Shown here: in pieces, positions 36,147 to 44,235 of the stretch
How the letters are laid out: the number at the start of each line of letters is the position of its first letter
Position numbering within the stretch: position 1 is the first letter of the stretch
Source of the DNA: Sporosarcina thermotolerans
GTDB lineage: Bacteria; Bacillota; Bacilli; Bacillales_A; Planococcaceae
Direction of reading: 5' to 3'
Assembly: GCF_030067815.1 (NCBI RefSeq)
Contig: NZ_CP125968.1
Location: forward strand, 2,844,001-2,908,000
Length of the DNA stretch: 64,000 nucleotides
The notes under the pieces: generated by a model
Databases searched by the model: none
What the model saw: the letters and a program-made list of their open reading frames with translations, nothing else
What the model was told of the DNA's origin: nothing
Made by a program: the position numbers and the translations under genes

Positions 36147-36623
36147 TCATTCATTTTTCGTTAGAAGAATAACGTTATCCCCTCTTATAACCTGAAAAAT
36201 CAAATCATCTTCAAAACTAAGTACAGAAGCAGAAGTCGAAACGTCTTTACTTTTGCTGTGAAAGAAAATTCCATAACCATTATTTGCGGGATAACCATAT
36301 ACATAGCAAACCACTTTTTTATCTTTCATAAAAACTAATTGATTCATACCACCGTTTATCGTTTCACTAATTGAATCCCACTTATAGCCAACGGTTCGAT
36401 AAATTGTATCTTTAGATGTGTACGGGTCAAAAGAATACACTAAATCCCACTCAAATGGAGTGACATCGGATAAATTTACTAACTCGTTGGAAACACCAAT
36501 ATTCATTACCTCTTGTTTCAAAAGTTCTTCATTAGCATCCCATACGTCTTTTTTTAATACTTTCATTAAAATAATTGATAACATAATCGCGGCAACTACT
36601 ATAATAGTTTTTCTTCTTGTCAT
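36147..36623 (-). CDS. Membrane-anchored exported protein
   Basis: A 158-residue protein with an N-terminal anchor (RKTIIVVAAIMLSIILMKVL) and an extracytoplasmic domain of about 135 residues rich in beta strands (FEWDLVYSFDPYTSKDTIYR; YVYGYPANNGYGIFFHSKSK). The same type of sequence, a 'VYSFDPYTSK' strand followed by a turn-rich region, is met in small accessory exported proteins of Bacillales, but I cannot give a family name with certainty. It is preceded by AAAGGGGTAACCAA. Lone gene; a degenerate element at 36705 lies upstream. Function unknown. Confidence 0.7.
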   Translation of the reverse strand: MTRRKTIIVVAAIMLSIILMKVLKKDVWDANEELLKQEVMNIGVSNELVNLSDVTPFEWDLVYSFDPYTSKDTIYRTVGYKWDSISETINGGMNQLVFMKDKKVVCYVYGYPANNGYGIFFHSKSKDVSTSASVLSFEDDLIFQVIRGDNVILLTKNE

Positions 36624-36704
36624 TTGGTTACCCCTTTCATTATCAAAGCAGTGGAATCTTTACATAAATTCAAACGAATTCTATACAAGAAGGTTACATA
36701 ACTG

Positions 36705-36733
36705 ATTCAACTAAATACCTGCGCCGTCGGGAA
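36705..36733 (-). repeat. Degenerate cassette-type element
   Basis: The minus strand carries GCGCAGGTATTTAGTTGAAT; the TTTAGTTGAA arm is intact, but the opposite arm is replaced by GACGGC. Confidence 0.5.
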
Positions 36734-36814
36734 TTGATTTACTTTTCAAAACGAGTTATTCTATAGATAGCTTAGCAAAAGCCAAGTTCCTGACACGAAG
36801 GGAGATGTGTTTAA

Positions 36815-36847
36815 ATGGCAACTACTTATATGGTGGTTTGGTCTTAA
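36815..36847 (+). CDS. Leader peptide MATTYMVVWS of phosphotransferase gene
   Basis: A 10-codon frame, MATTYMVVWS then TAA, with AAGGGAG ten bases before the ATG. It is followed, within 180 bases, by two intrinsic terminators (36942-36967 and 36976-37025) and then by the phosphotransferase gene at 37132. A short translated leader before tandem terminators in front of a possible antibiotic-modifying enzyme is the layout of ribosome-stalling attenuation. The peptide is too short to be judged by composition; its support comes from the ribosome binding site and setting. Confidence 0.55.
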   Translation: MATTYMVVWS

Positions 36848-36941
36848 AACTGAATAGTAGGCATTCGCGAAAATGCGGGAAACGCCCGTATTATTTGGTA
36901 TGCCATCCAAAGTAACCTTTCGTGAATATTGCTGTTTGCGA

Positions 36942-37025
36942 GATACGATATAGGTCGTATCTTTTTTGCGTCCTGATGCCGCGCGACACAGCTTCTATAG
37001 AGGCTGCTTGTCCGTGGCATTTTTG
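36942..37025 (+). terminator. Tandem attenuator terminators
   Basis: First: GATACGA, six-base loop, TCGTATC, TTTTTT (36942-36967). Second: ATGCC at 36976 pairs with GGCAT at 37016, enclosing an inner AGC/GCT stem, followed by TTTTT. Both are on the strand of the phosphotransferase gene and upstream of its start. The sequence TTTTTGCGTCC occurs after each. Confidence 0.65.
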
Positions 37026-37131
37026 CGTCCGAAAATCAACATTAAATGAGCTACTTTATCGACAAGAGGGGTCCAAACAAAATGTTCACCATGTGGAGCG
37101 AGCAAACGAAGAAAACGGGGGAATAGAAGAA

Positions 37132-38148
37132 ATGATTATTAAATACGAAACGCTGATCTATGCCTTAAGCCAACAATTCAAAAAGGAAATCGTTTATGCC
37201 GACTATCAAACCACACAGTTACAGGGCGGAACTGTGGGAAATGTATATCTAATAACGGGGATCGCCGAAACCGCGGATGGTGAAAAATCGCCGTACAGTA
37301 CAGTACTGAAAATCCAGAAGAAATGGGAGCGTTACGGAGATTTAGGTTCATGGCGACGGGAATATGATCTATATGAGTCCGACTTAGAAGCGACGTTCTC
37401 GGATTCCTTCCGCTGGCCACTTTGTTATCACGCCAAGATGAATGCCGAAGAAAATGAATTTCAGCTGTGGCTGGAATATATCGACGGCGTAACCGGTTTA
37501 GACTTGACCGGTGACATGTATGAACAAGCAGCACTTGAGTTAGGACGCTACCAAGGTAAACTGTATGCGGAACAGCCCGCTGCACTACAAAGTCTGAACA
37601 ACCTGAGCCATGCAGATCTGATGAAGAATACGTATCTGCATTACCGGTCATGGCCGGTCGTCTACAATTATATACGCTCGGAAGACTGCGAATTGCCGCA
37701 GCACTTGCGGCAAATGCTCATTGACATCGATAAGTACGCAGACGAGATACTATCCCGCATCGAGAGACTGCCCCTCGTGCTTTGCCACCGGGACTTCTGG
37801 GTGACCAATCTGATCTATGCCGACGGGAAAATTGCACTTATTGATTGGGACACATCTGGATGGGGGTACTTGGGAGAGGATCTCGCGAGCTTGATTGCGG
37901 ATGAAGCGGATATCAATCACATGGTTGAATACTACCAGCGATGCGTTCCCGCGTATTATAAAGGCTTTTCGGAGTATGTAGATGTATCCCATATCGCTGA
38001 TCATTGCGTCTACGAGATGATCCTTCTCATATTCGGATACAGGCTTGTGGAATGGTACCTTTACGCAGAGGACGAAGACGAGAAGACAAATCTTGTTACT
38101 ACGCTCCAAAAAATTAATGAAATGAAGGCCATCTCTGTGCAGGTTTGA
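37132..38148 (+). CDS. APH/choline kinase-type phosphotransferase
   Basis: A 338-residue kinase-fold protein. The catalytic loop is LVLCHRDFWVTNLIY (Brenner-type HxDxxxxN) and the metal-binding motif is ALIDWDTSGWGYLGEDLASL. The N-terminal lobe has QGGTVGNVYLITG as the nucleotide-binding loop and VLKIQKKW with the ATP-binding lysine. This is the aminoglycoside/macrolide phosphotransferase, homoserine kinase and choline kinase superfamily; the substrate cannot be read from sequence. The start ATG at 37132 follows GGGGGAATAGAAGAA; a longer frame upstream runs through the attenuator and is not real. The leader peptide and terminators suggest induction by a translation inhibitor. Its base composition is richer in GC than its neighbours, suggesting recent acquisition. 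Confidence 0.85.
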   Translation: MIIKYETLIYALSQQFKKEIVYADYQTTQLQGGTVGNVYLITGIAETADGEKSPYSTVLKIQKKWERYGDLGSWRREYDLYESDLEATFSDSFRWPLCYHAKMNAEENEFQLWLEYIDGVTGLDLTGDMYEQAALELGRYQGKLYAEQPAALQSLNNLSHADLMKNTYLHYRSWPVVYNYIRSEDCELPQHLRQMLIDIDKYADEILSRIERLPLVLCHRDFWVTNLIYADGKIALIDWDTSGWGYLGEDLASLIADEADINHMVEYYQRCVPAYYKGFSEYVDVSHIADHCVYEMILLIFGYRLVEWYLYAEDEDEKTNLVTTLQKINEMKAISVQV

Positions 38149-38155
38149 CTTCTAA

Positions 38156-38206
38156 AAAAGAAACTCCAAAAACCCTAAATTGTAGTGGGTTTTTGGAGTT
38201 TCTTTC
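38156..38206 (+). terminator. Terminator of phosphotransferase gene
   Basis: AAAGAAACTCCAAAAACCC, a 13-base loop, GGGTTTTTGGAGTTTCTTT: a perfect 19-bp stem directly after the stop codon. Confidence 0.92.
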
Positions 38207-38211
38207 ATTAC

Positions 38212-38251
38212 TCCCATTCGAACGTCGCCGGCGGCTTGCTCACGATGTCCT
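38212..38251 (-). pseudogene. guaA 3'-end fragment
   Basis: The minus strand reads DIVSKPPATFEWE then TAA, the conserved C-terminus of GMP synthase (GuaA). Only about 13 codons are present; upstream of them (38252 onward) the sequence is unrelated. The guaA 3' end is a known integration target of genomic islands in Gram-positive bacteria, so this may be an attachment-site remnant or a recombination scar. Confidence 0.8.
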
Positions 38252-38260
38252 AAACACCGC

Positions 38261-38330
38261 TGAAGGGTATTTCTGAGAAGACTTGGTTGGACTATCTTGA
38301 TATTATGGAAGCTCACGGCGATACTCAGTT
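38261..38330 (+). pseudogene. Fragment of the DUF3888 gene
   Basis: About 70 bases, from TGAAGGGTATTTCTGAGAAG to CACGGCGATACTCAGTT, are nearly identical to 43936-44006 inside the DUF3888-like gene, with a few mismatches and a one-base deletion that breaks the frame. No start or remaining gene surrounds it. Confidence 0.85.
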
Positions 38331-38348
38331 GATTATGCTACACAAGAT

Positions 38349-38549
38349 TTAGTCAGGTCGAATGAAATAGGCTATGGTTGGAAGTAAAATTATGACGAAT
38401 ATACTTTGGAAAAAAGTTAAGATTATATCCTTCCTCCAAGTATTTTTGGGGTAGCGATTCGCAAGCCGTTGAAAAAATAGCAAAGCTATCCACCAAAACA
38501 ACCAACCTAAAACTATCGAACTGAAACTACCATAGAAATCATTGTACAT
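38349..38549 (-). CDS. Small two-helix membrane protein
   Basis: A 66-residue protein with two hydrophobic helices (SSIVLGWLFWWIALLFFQRL and ILTFFQSIFVIILLPTIAYF) joined by a basic loop RYPKNTWRKD. The GGGGAGAGGGGGCTATAA sequence upstream is a good ribosome binding site. No family recognised. It is a lone gene in the accessory zone between the DUF3888 fragment and the pirin gene. Confidence 0.6.
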   Translation of the reverse strand: MYNDFYGSFSSIVLGWLFWWIALLFFQRLANRYPKNTWRKDIILTFFQSIFVIILLPTIAYFIRPD

Positions 38550-38654
38550 TTATAGCCCCCTCTCCCCCCCATGATTTTCAACAATCCGACCCAATTGTTG
38601 TAACGGGAAGCGCGAATTAGTATTTTTAGACCCTTTTGCCTTTAATTCCCTGCA

Positions 38655-39499
38655 TTAGTCCAGGAATGTCCCATTTCTATAATCAGCGAAGGCTTGAAGA
38701 ATTTCTTCTTCTGTATTCATAACGAATGGACCTCTTGCTGCAACAGGTTCGCCAATCGGTTCTCCTGCATACAGCATGACATGCATATCTTCTTCAGCTT
38801 TGATTTTAATATCACTTATTTCTGCAGATTTACCTAAACCAAGCCACAATACCTCACCAGCTTTACCAGGTGTATGCTCTGAACCAAAAGTGCCTGAACC
38901 TTTTACAACATATAAGAATCCATTATAAGACCCTGGAATTTCTGGGTACTTTCACTTCCTGCTGCAATTTTAAATTCAACCATCGTAACTGGTGTTATAT
39001 TCAATGTTGGTGCAGTTAAACCATTTACTGAGCCTGAAAACACCTTAGTAGATACACCATTTTCCACTTTTTGTGGCATGGAGTCTTTTCGAAGGTCTTG
39101 ATACCGAGCTGCCGTCATTTTTTGCTTTGCTGGAATGTTGACCCAGAGTTGAAGCAGGTTAACCAATTCCCCAGGAGCAGCATCTTCAACATGCTCAACG
39201 CCTCGTCCTGCTGTCATCCATTGTGCATCCCCAGGATGAAGGACCCCTGTACCGTGTTTGCTATCATAATGATTTAGGTTACCGTCAATCATATATGTTA
39301 CTGTTTCAATTCCACGGTGGGGGTGTACTCCGAAGACACCGCTTCGCATCTGGTCATGTGCCATAACCAAAAAGGGATCATGTTGCTCCCATTGTTCTGG
39401 TTCAATTACCCAAGCCATTGTATGAATATCACTATTACGTTGGAATTCAGGGGTGTATTTATGACTAATTGTTCTATTGTAAATTTTGCTATTCAACAT
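38655..39499 (-). CDS. Pirin family protein (frameshifted)
   Basis: A bicupin of the pirin family, about 280 residues when restored. The metal-site motif is HPHRGIETVTYMIDG (N-cupin) with DAQWMTAGRGVEHVE; the C-terminal cupin continues as YNGFLYVVKGSGTFG and FVMNTEEEILQAFADYRNG. The frame changes near 38950, between KIAAGSES and PEIPGSYNGFLYV. Pirins are iron-binding proteins, some with quercetin dioxygenase activity, some regulators. GGAGGAATTA precedes the ATG. As in other genes of the window, the indel could be a sequence error. Confidence 0.88.
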
Positions 39500-39740
39500 T
39501 AATTCCTCCCTTTAATTTGTTTGTGTCTATGGAACCTATTATCTACCCTAACCCTCAGAATGTTAAGTACGCACTTTAAGGTGGCGTAGTTTCTTTTAAG
39601 AAACTATGGATTACGTAGGAAGTTTTAGGCAATAAAAACTTTAATTTTCATTGGAAAAGGTTAGCTTTTAAAGATGTTTGCAAATAAAAAAGCAATCCTT
39701 CTTAATGAAGAACCGCAATATCTCTCTATTAAAATGTATT

Positions 39741-40028
39741 TTATTGAGTTATTACAACGTAACCAAGCCAGCCAAATACTAATAGTACTGGCAGGATTAA
39801 CAAAACCGATAACCACATAATATTTTTCCTAAGCGATAAAGCTGAACCAAGATAAAAAAACGGCAGGATTAACCCCCACCATTTAAATAGCGGTGTTGCA
39901 GCTAAGTAAAGTGAAAATGGTATGATTAACAAGAAAGAAATAACGAGAAACAACGGCTTTTTCTTACTTAAGGCAATTAATGAAAAGACAATTGAAGCGA
40001 GCATGAAAGGCCAAAAAAGTAAAAACAC
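39741..40028 (-). CDS. Small membrane protein, four helices
   Basis: A 95-residue hydrophobic protein with four closely packed membrane helices (FLLFWPFMLASIVFSLIALS; LFLVISFLLIIPFSLYLAAT; KWWGLILPFFYLGSALSL; MWLSVLLILPVLLVFGWLGY). AGGAGGAAGAATG precedes the start codon. The pattern resembles small Bacillales proteins of unknown function. It lies next to the DUF6366-like gene with only 32 bases between them, so they may form a two-gene unit. No element copy is visible after it. Confidence 0.65.
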   Translation of the reverse strand: MFLLFWPFMLASIVFSLIALSKKKPLFLVISFLLIIPFSLYLAATPLFKWWGLILPFFYLGSALSLRKNIMWLSVLLILPVLLVFGWLGYVVITQ

Positions 40029-40060
40029 ATTCTTCCTCCTTTCTTTAAAAAGTATCCTTG

Positions 40061-40252
40061 TTAACGGAAAAATATGGAGTACATTACAAAACCAACTATT
40101 AATACAAGAATCATTATTCCAGTACCCTTCAACCCTAAACCACCAACAAGATCAGACAGGTTACTTCCGCGAATACTACTGGAGGGATGCTTTAATTCTT
40201 TTTGCCTTAGCCTCTCTCTTCTTTTTTCAGGAGTTTCGTTATCTCTACCCAT
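40061..40252 (-). CDS. DUF6366-like small protein
   Basis: A 63-residue protein with a charged N-terminus (MGRDNETPEKRRERLRQKEL), a glycine-rich linker and one C-terminal membrane helix (GIMILVLIVGFVMYSIFFR). The start MGRDNETPEKRRERLRQ resembles the DUF6366 family of small Bacillus membrane proteins; I am fairly but not fully sure of this. Function unknown. AGGAAGGACATGGGTAG: GGAAGG lies just before the ATG. It stands between the 39741 gene and a degenerate element at 40267-40276 (AACGGGCGC on the minus strand). Confidence 0.7.
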   Translation of the reverse strand: MGRDNETPEKRRERLRQKELKHPSSSIRGSNLSDLVGGLGLKGTGIMILVLIVGFVMYSIFFR

Positions 40253-40295
40253 GTCCTTCCTCCAGTGCCTTTCGTTTTCCTTTTAAAGCGCCCGT

Positions 40296-40829
40296 TCAAT
40301 GCCAACCATTCTTTTCTGTTCCGTCCATATAATTGACTTTTACTTCGGGATCATAATTAATTGGGAGCTTCGAAAAGCAATACCAAATTCGTCCCTTACT
40401 TGTTTCTATGATTGTAGCCTCGGCAAAATCTTTGTCTTTATATTTAATCTCAAGTGACTCTATCAAAGGATCATTAATTACCCCGAAAGTCAGGGATATT
40501 AGTTCTTTATTCGATTTTTGATTAGTGGACTCTATGTTACTAAACGCCCTTGTCAACATTCTATCCTCTTCATTGAATAGCTTACTTCCCGCCCCAAACA
40601 CCCACCGATAGCCGAGAAGGGTCTTTTCAATTGATGCCACAGATAAAACATCACCATCGCCATAAAAAATAATCTTGTAATCATCAAAGTCAATAGTATG
40701 GAAAACCTCATCAACTTGAACATTCGATTCGCTGATAGCTTCATCAAAATCCTTATAGTTTACCTTATAGTAAATGAAAATAATGAAAGTCATTAATAGC
40801 AAAAATAAAACAGTTAATTTTGTTTTCAT
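40296..40829 (-). CDS. Anchored exported protein, paralogue of the 45766 gene product
   Basis: A 177-residue protein with N-terminal anchor MKTKLTVLFLLLMTFIIFIY and an extracytoplasmic domain. It shares a layout with the product of the gene at 45766: a VASIEKTLLGYRWVFGAGSK segment matching VLLKKGLLGWEIINGGSLYL, a FGVINDPLIESLEI segment matching GKITDPKIERVNV, then an aromatic strand and a 'xxWYCFSKLP' / 'xxFWFLISNG' strand. These are two diverged members of one family, with the motif 'I.DP.IE...I'. Function unknown. AACGGGCGC motifs follow its stop and precede its start. Confidence 0.72.
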   Translation of the reverse strand: MKTKLTVLFLLLMTFIIFIYYKVNYKDFDEAISESNVQVDEVFHTIDFDDYKIIFYGDGDVLSVASIEKTLLGYRWVFGAGSKLFNEEDRMLTRAFSNIESTNQKSNKELISLTFGVINDPLIESLEIKYKDKDFAEATIIETSKGRIWYCFSKLPINYDPEVKVNYMDGTEKNGWH

Positions 40830-40912
40830 ATACTATCCCCCTATTGTAGTAGGGCCGCACATCCTTGTTCCGGAATTGCGCCCGTTTCGCGAAAGCCAGT
40901 CATAAATACAGG

Positions 40913-41086
40913 TTATATTTTTCTTTTAGCTATTCCATCTAATAGAATGCCAATGCCAAACAAGATGATGCCTATCGCGAATGCGTATTGGAAATAAATT
41001 GAATCAGATACTCCGAGCTTATAAAGTAAACCTACCAAACTTAATACTATCCCCAATAGAATACATAAATCCCCTATAGATTTCAT
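40913..41086 (-). CDS. 57-residue membrane protein
   Basis: MKSIGDLCILLGIVLSLVGL through YAFAIGIILFGIGILLDGIA then KRKI: two membrane helices separated by the loop YKLGVSDSIYFQ, ending in a basic tail. GAAGGGAAAGT precedes the ATG at 41086. The size, hydrophobicity and ribosome binding site argue for a real gene. It is followed, about 30 bases after the stop, by AACGGGCGC (in ACGGGCGCAATTCC, minus strand), the element core, as are other accessory genes here. Confidence 0.65.
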   Translation of the reverse strand: MKSIGDLCILLGIVLSLVGLLYKLGVSDSIYFQYAFAIGIILFGIGILLDGIAKRKI

Positions 41087-41232
41087 ACTTTCCCTTCAAA
41101 TACACCATATTTGCTGTAATAATTATCCCTGCAACTTGTTCTAATCCCCGTGTATCATCCTACAGTTGTTTTCACAATTAGGTTACATCAGCATTTTAAC
41201 TTTTGGCCATATTGCAATATATTATTGGCCTT

Positions 41233-41613
41233 TTATTCACTAAAAGGAAGGCGCGGTTTTTCATCTTTATATCTGGAGTATGTCCATTCACCATTTTCCA
41301 TTGTCTCGCATTCCTTACTGCTACAAGAGAATATGAATGTTTGTTTATCAGTCCGGACACTAACACCGAAATAATAAGGGAACTTCCCACCTTTTCTCTT
41401 GTCCATACTCGCTTCTATAGCCACTATATTCTCATCTTCAGCAATCCTCTTAAAGTCTTCGCTCTCGACTGTCTTTTGGATCATTTCGCTTAAAATAATC
41501 TTTTCCTCTGAAGATGGTGTATACCATTGCTCAATTAGTAACCATTTTCCTAAAATAAACAAATTCAGAGCTATGCTGAGCATCAATAGAGTCACGACTA
41601 ATTTAAATTTCAA
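41233..41613 (-). CDS. Exported protein with a conserved-looking Cys pair
   Basis: A 126-residue protein: membrane anchor or signal (FKLVVTLLMLSIALNLFILG), then a soluble extracytoplasmic domain. The C-terminal region has FIFSCSSKECETMENGEW with two cysteines spaced by four residues, likely a disulphide or ligand site outside the cell. No family recognised. The gene stands alone, with an element-like AACGGGTGC at 41674-41682 upstream. TTTGTCAGTTGAAATTTAAA upstream lacks a strong ribosome binding site: CAGGAGTGTTTG is the best candidate. Confidence 0.65.
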   Translation of the reverse strand: MKFKLVVTLLMLSIALNLFILGKWLLIEQWYTPSSEEKIILSEMIQKTVESEDFKRIAEDENIVAIEASMDKRKGGKFPYYFGVSVRTDKQTFIFSCSSKECETMENGEWTYSRYKDEKPRLPFSE

Positions 41614-41693
41614 CTGACAAACACTCCTGACAAAATGGCCCGCATGAGGCGCAACTGATTTGCGACAACTGCACCCGTTTGCTTAATTATGTT

Positions 41694-41960
41694 TTATGAA
41701 GAATATTTATTCTTGCTCATTCCCACGATTGAAAGAATTAGACCTAAAATAACAATACTGTACTCATATCCATTAAAGTCTATATTGTCATCGAGAACTA
41801 ATATTCCACCAATCAATGAAACTTGTATTCCGAACAGAATATACTTTTTCCCTGAATCAGTGTTCTTCAACATTACAAAAATCAGGTAAGCTGAATAGAT
41901 AAACATAGGTATTACTATTAAAACAAAAATAAAAATATTGACGATTGGACTCATATTCAT
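41694..41960 (-). CDS. Small membrane protein, three helices
   Basis: An 88-residue protein with three hydrophobic segments (VNIFIFVLIVIPMFIYSAYL; YILFGIQVSLIGGILVLD; YEYSIVILGLILSIVGMSKN). GGGGGAATGAAT overlaps the start. No recognised family. AACGGGTGC lies 12 bases after its stop codon, and a degenerate TTGAAT..ATTCAA palindrome with ACTAACCG lies upstream at 41997-42022, so it is one more single-gene unit. Confidence 0.65.
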   Translation of the reverse strand: MNMSPIVNIFIFVLIVIPMFIYSAYLIFVMLKNTDSGKKYILFGIQVSLIGGILVLDDNIDFNGYEYSIVILGLILSIVGMSKNKYSS

Positions 41961-42176
41961 TCCCCCATCTATTTATCATTTATAGAAGAATCGAGTTGAA
42001 TAAGATTCAAACTAACCGAGCGGCCTACCTCGTTTTATTTTATTGATATTGAATGCGCTCTCAAGACTTCTTTGATTTACGAAAAGTCAGCATTTATCAG
42101 ACCATTCAATCCATTCGTCTCTAACTTGCCAATTATATTTAAACAATTCATATAACATTGATCCAATCCCCCGATA

Positions 42177-42950
42177 TTAGATTAATTGAAGATAGCGTAA
42201 TGCAAATTCAATTCCATCTTCATTTGACTTTTTCGTTACGAAGTCAGCACTCTTTTTTAATTTATCACTTCCATTTCCCATGGAAATACCATAGCCTACC
42301 ATTTCTAACATATCGATATCGTTATCCCCATCACCAAATGCGATTGCCTCGCTATAATGTATATTGAAATACTTCAACACCTCTTTAATGGCAATTGATT
42401 TTGACACATCCTCATGCAAAACATTGACGATATGTGGATGCCAGCGTTGAAATATTAAATTTGGGAATTGTATTTCATAATCTCGGATGATTTCTTCTCC
42501 GGCATATAAACACATTAAGTATATCTCTTCATTATGATTTTCTTCATTTAGCTTAGGATATTCCGTTAATGAAAGTGTCTCACTCATCGCTTGGAAGGTA
42601 AGAGGACTCTGTATTCCGTTCATTGTTAATTCTTCTGTAAAAAAAGAAAGACTTTGTTTATTTTCTTCCGCGATTTCTTTTACGGAATGAACAATGTGTT
42701 TTGGTAATGGTATTTTATGAATCACTTCATCTTGGTGTTTAGTATACGCACCATTCGCTGTGATAAAGGTTTCTATTCCTAAAGTTTTTAACTCCTGACA
42801 CATCGATAATGGTCTACCGGTTGCTGCTACTAATTTGATTCCTTTACTTTTCAGCGTTCGTATAGCGTTCTTTGTACTTGTAGAAATACAACCATCTTCA
42901 TAATTTATAAGTGTTCCATCAACATCAAAAAATATAATCTTATAATTCAT
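42177..42950 (-). CDS. Cof-type HAD superfamily phosphatase
   Basis: A 257-residue HAD hydrolase of the Cof/sugar-phosphatase type (subclass IIB). Motif I IIFFDVDGTLINYEDG holds the nucleophile Asp; motif II LVAATGRPLSM; motif III lysine in HEDVSKSIAIKEVLKYF; motif IV AIAFGDGDNDIDMLEMVGYG. Members dephosphorylate sugar phosphates, pyridoxal phosphate or flavin mononucleotide; the substrate is open. I chose the ATG at 42950 because AAAAGGAGTTTACG precedes it; the 42989 start has no site. Lone gene in the accessory zone. Confidence 0.92.
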   Translation of the reverse strand: MNYKIIFFDVDGTLINYEDGCISTSTKNAIRTLKSKGIKLVAATGRPLSMCQELKTLGIETFITANGAYTKHQDEVIHKIPLPKHIVHSVKEIAEENKQSLSFFTEELTMNGIQSPLTFQAMSETLSLTEYPKLNEENHNEEIYLMCLYAGEEIIRDYEIQFPNLIFQRWHPHIVNVLHEDVSKSIAIKEVLKYFNIHYSEAIAFGDGDNDIDMLEMVGYGISMGNGSDKLKKSADFVTKKSNEDGIEFALRYLQLI

Positions 42951-43043
42951 CGTAAACTCCTTTTGAATTATTTCGCCGTGAATTTCCACAAGAATACTAT
43001 GAAATTTATGTCATTACCGCAATATGGACTGATTATATAAAGA

Positions 43044-43292
43044 TTAGATAGTAGTTTCCTTTTTACGTTTTAATTCCTCATACTCTCCCCATGCGATATA
43101 TAAAATACCTACAAGTAAAGACAATAGACTAAAAATGTTTAAAGTATTTCCAACATAAGAGAGCATCGCATCAAATAACCCCTTATCCCAACTTGCAACT
43201 CCAGAACCAAAAATTGCAGCACTTATATACTTAACCGATATTAAAAAAGCAGATATCGCAATAAATGCAATTCCAGCACCACGTTTTGCCAT
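43044..43292 (-). CDS. Small membrane protein, two helices
   Basis: An 82-residue protein with a helix near residues 7-30 (GIAFIAISAFLISVKYISAA), a second near 45-68 (YVGNTLNIFSLLSLLVGILY) and a charged tail ending KRKKETTI. GGGGGACGTTAAG precedes the ATG. The gene is 15 bases downstream of the GNAT gene on the same strand and probably co-transcribed with it. Function unknown. Confidence 0.68.
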   Translation of the reverse strand: MAKRGAGIAFIAISAFLISVKYISAAIFGSGVASWDKGLFDAMLSYVGNTLNIFSLLSLLVGILYIAWGEYEELKRKKETTI

Positions 43293-43307
43293 CTTAACGT
43301 CCCCCTA

Positions 43308-43712
43308 CTATCGATTTATTTTTCGCGACATACCAACAGTAAACTTCTCAAATCCAAAATTTTCATAATAGGACTCTAAATGCTCTTCACACATGAGTTG
43401 GGGAATAACCCGATTACATTCACAATGTTGAATTAGACGATTCAATATTGCTTTGCCTATACCATTGCGCTGATATTTCGGTAGAACGCCTAATCCACAG
43501 ATGATTCCAGTAATCACACCATCCGATATGACGCGTCCCGTCCCCACTAATTGTTCCCCTTCAAAGGCATAAATTGTATACCAACTTCCGAGACACATTT
43601 GTTTTAGCTCGCTAATCGTCAAATTAATTGAGTTCCATCCCAGTGATTCATATAGGGATTGCATTTGCTTGAAATCTTCAGGGGGTTCGATTGTATAGTC
43701 TATTGTTTGCAT
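43308..43712 (-). CDS. GNAT family acetyltransferase
   Basis: A 134-residue GNAT N-acetyltransferase. Motif A for acetyl-CoA binding is GLGVLPKYQRNGIGKAILNR (Q-x-x-G-x-G), preceded by the VGTGRVISDGVITG beta hairpin; the C-terminal HLESYYENFGFEKF is the usual motif B with the Tyr general-acid position. The acceptor substrate cannot be told. GGAAGTGTTCAT precedes the ATG. Followed by the small membrane protein gene at 43044. GNAT genes are common in mobile single-gene units. Confidence 0.9.
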   Translation of the reverse strand: MQTIDYTIEPPEDFKQMQSLYESLGWNSINLTISELKQMCLGSWYTIYAFEGEQLVGTGRVISDGVITGIICGLGVLPKYQRNGIGKAILNRLIQHCECNRVIPQLMCEEHLESYYENFGFEKFTVGMSRKINR

Positions 43713-43815
43713 ATGAACACTTCCTCTTAATTTAGTAACCTCTGATTACGATATTCACCCGATAAGCATAAGCGCCGTCATTTAGGGAATTATATCTCAA
43801 AAGGTGGTGTTCCGG

Positions 43816-44235
43816 ATGAATAAAACTATGCTCCCCGCAATAATTCTTACATTTCTTCTGCTCAGTTTCGGTGGGACTCCAAAAGCAACTGCAGATACTG
43901 AAATAATCCCTCAAGATCAATTTCCAAGTTTATTGGAAGGGGCATTTCTGAGAAGTCTTGGTTGGACAATCCTTGATATTATGGAAGCTCACGGCGATAC
44001 TCAGTTATTCGAAAACGAAAGAATTGAAAAAATATCCCAAAATAATGGCCAATACGATGTCACATTACGGGTCATCGGATTCGAAGGTGCACATAGTCCA
44101 CCCTACAAGTTAATTCGCATGACGATTCGTTTCCCTGGTAACGGGGGGAATGCCAATTATAGTGTTATATCGTATTCTCATCGGATTATCTCGGACAAGG
44201 AATTTGAGGAGTTAACGAAAAATGCCATGAAGTAA
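43816..44235 (+). CDS. DUF3888-like exported protein
   Basis: A 139-residue protein from the ATG at 43816 (AAAGGTGGTGTTCCGG upstream). It has a cleavable signal peptide (MNKTMLPAIILTFLLLSF, then GGTPKATA) and a mature domain with SLLEGAFLRSLGWTILDIME and YKLIRMTIRFPGNGGNANYS, matching the DUF3888 family of secreted bacilli proteins as I remember it. The function is unknown. Two fragments of this gene occur elsewhere in the window (38261-38330 and 45706-45729). A terminator follows. Confidence 0.82.
   Translation: MNKTMLPAIILTFLLLSFGGTPKATADTEIIPQDQFPSLLEGAFLRSLGWTILDIMEAHGDTQLFENERIEKISQNNGQYDVTLRVIGFEGAHSPPYKLIRMTIRFPGNGGNANYSVISYSHRIISDKEFEELTKNAMK

Noticed and set aside
36922..37131. N-terminal extension of the phosphotransferase
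   Set aside because: The in-frame upstream codons run through both attenuator hairpins, encode an unlikely Cys-rich stretch and lack a ribosome binding site; the ATG at 37132 has GGGGGAATAGAAGAA.
37178..37651. 157-codon frame antisense to the phosphotransferase gene
   Set aside because: Shadow frame of a well-supported kinase gene.
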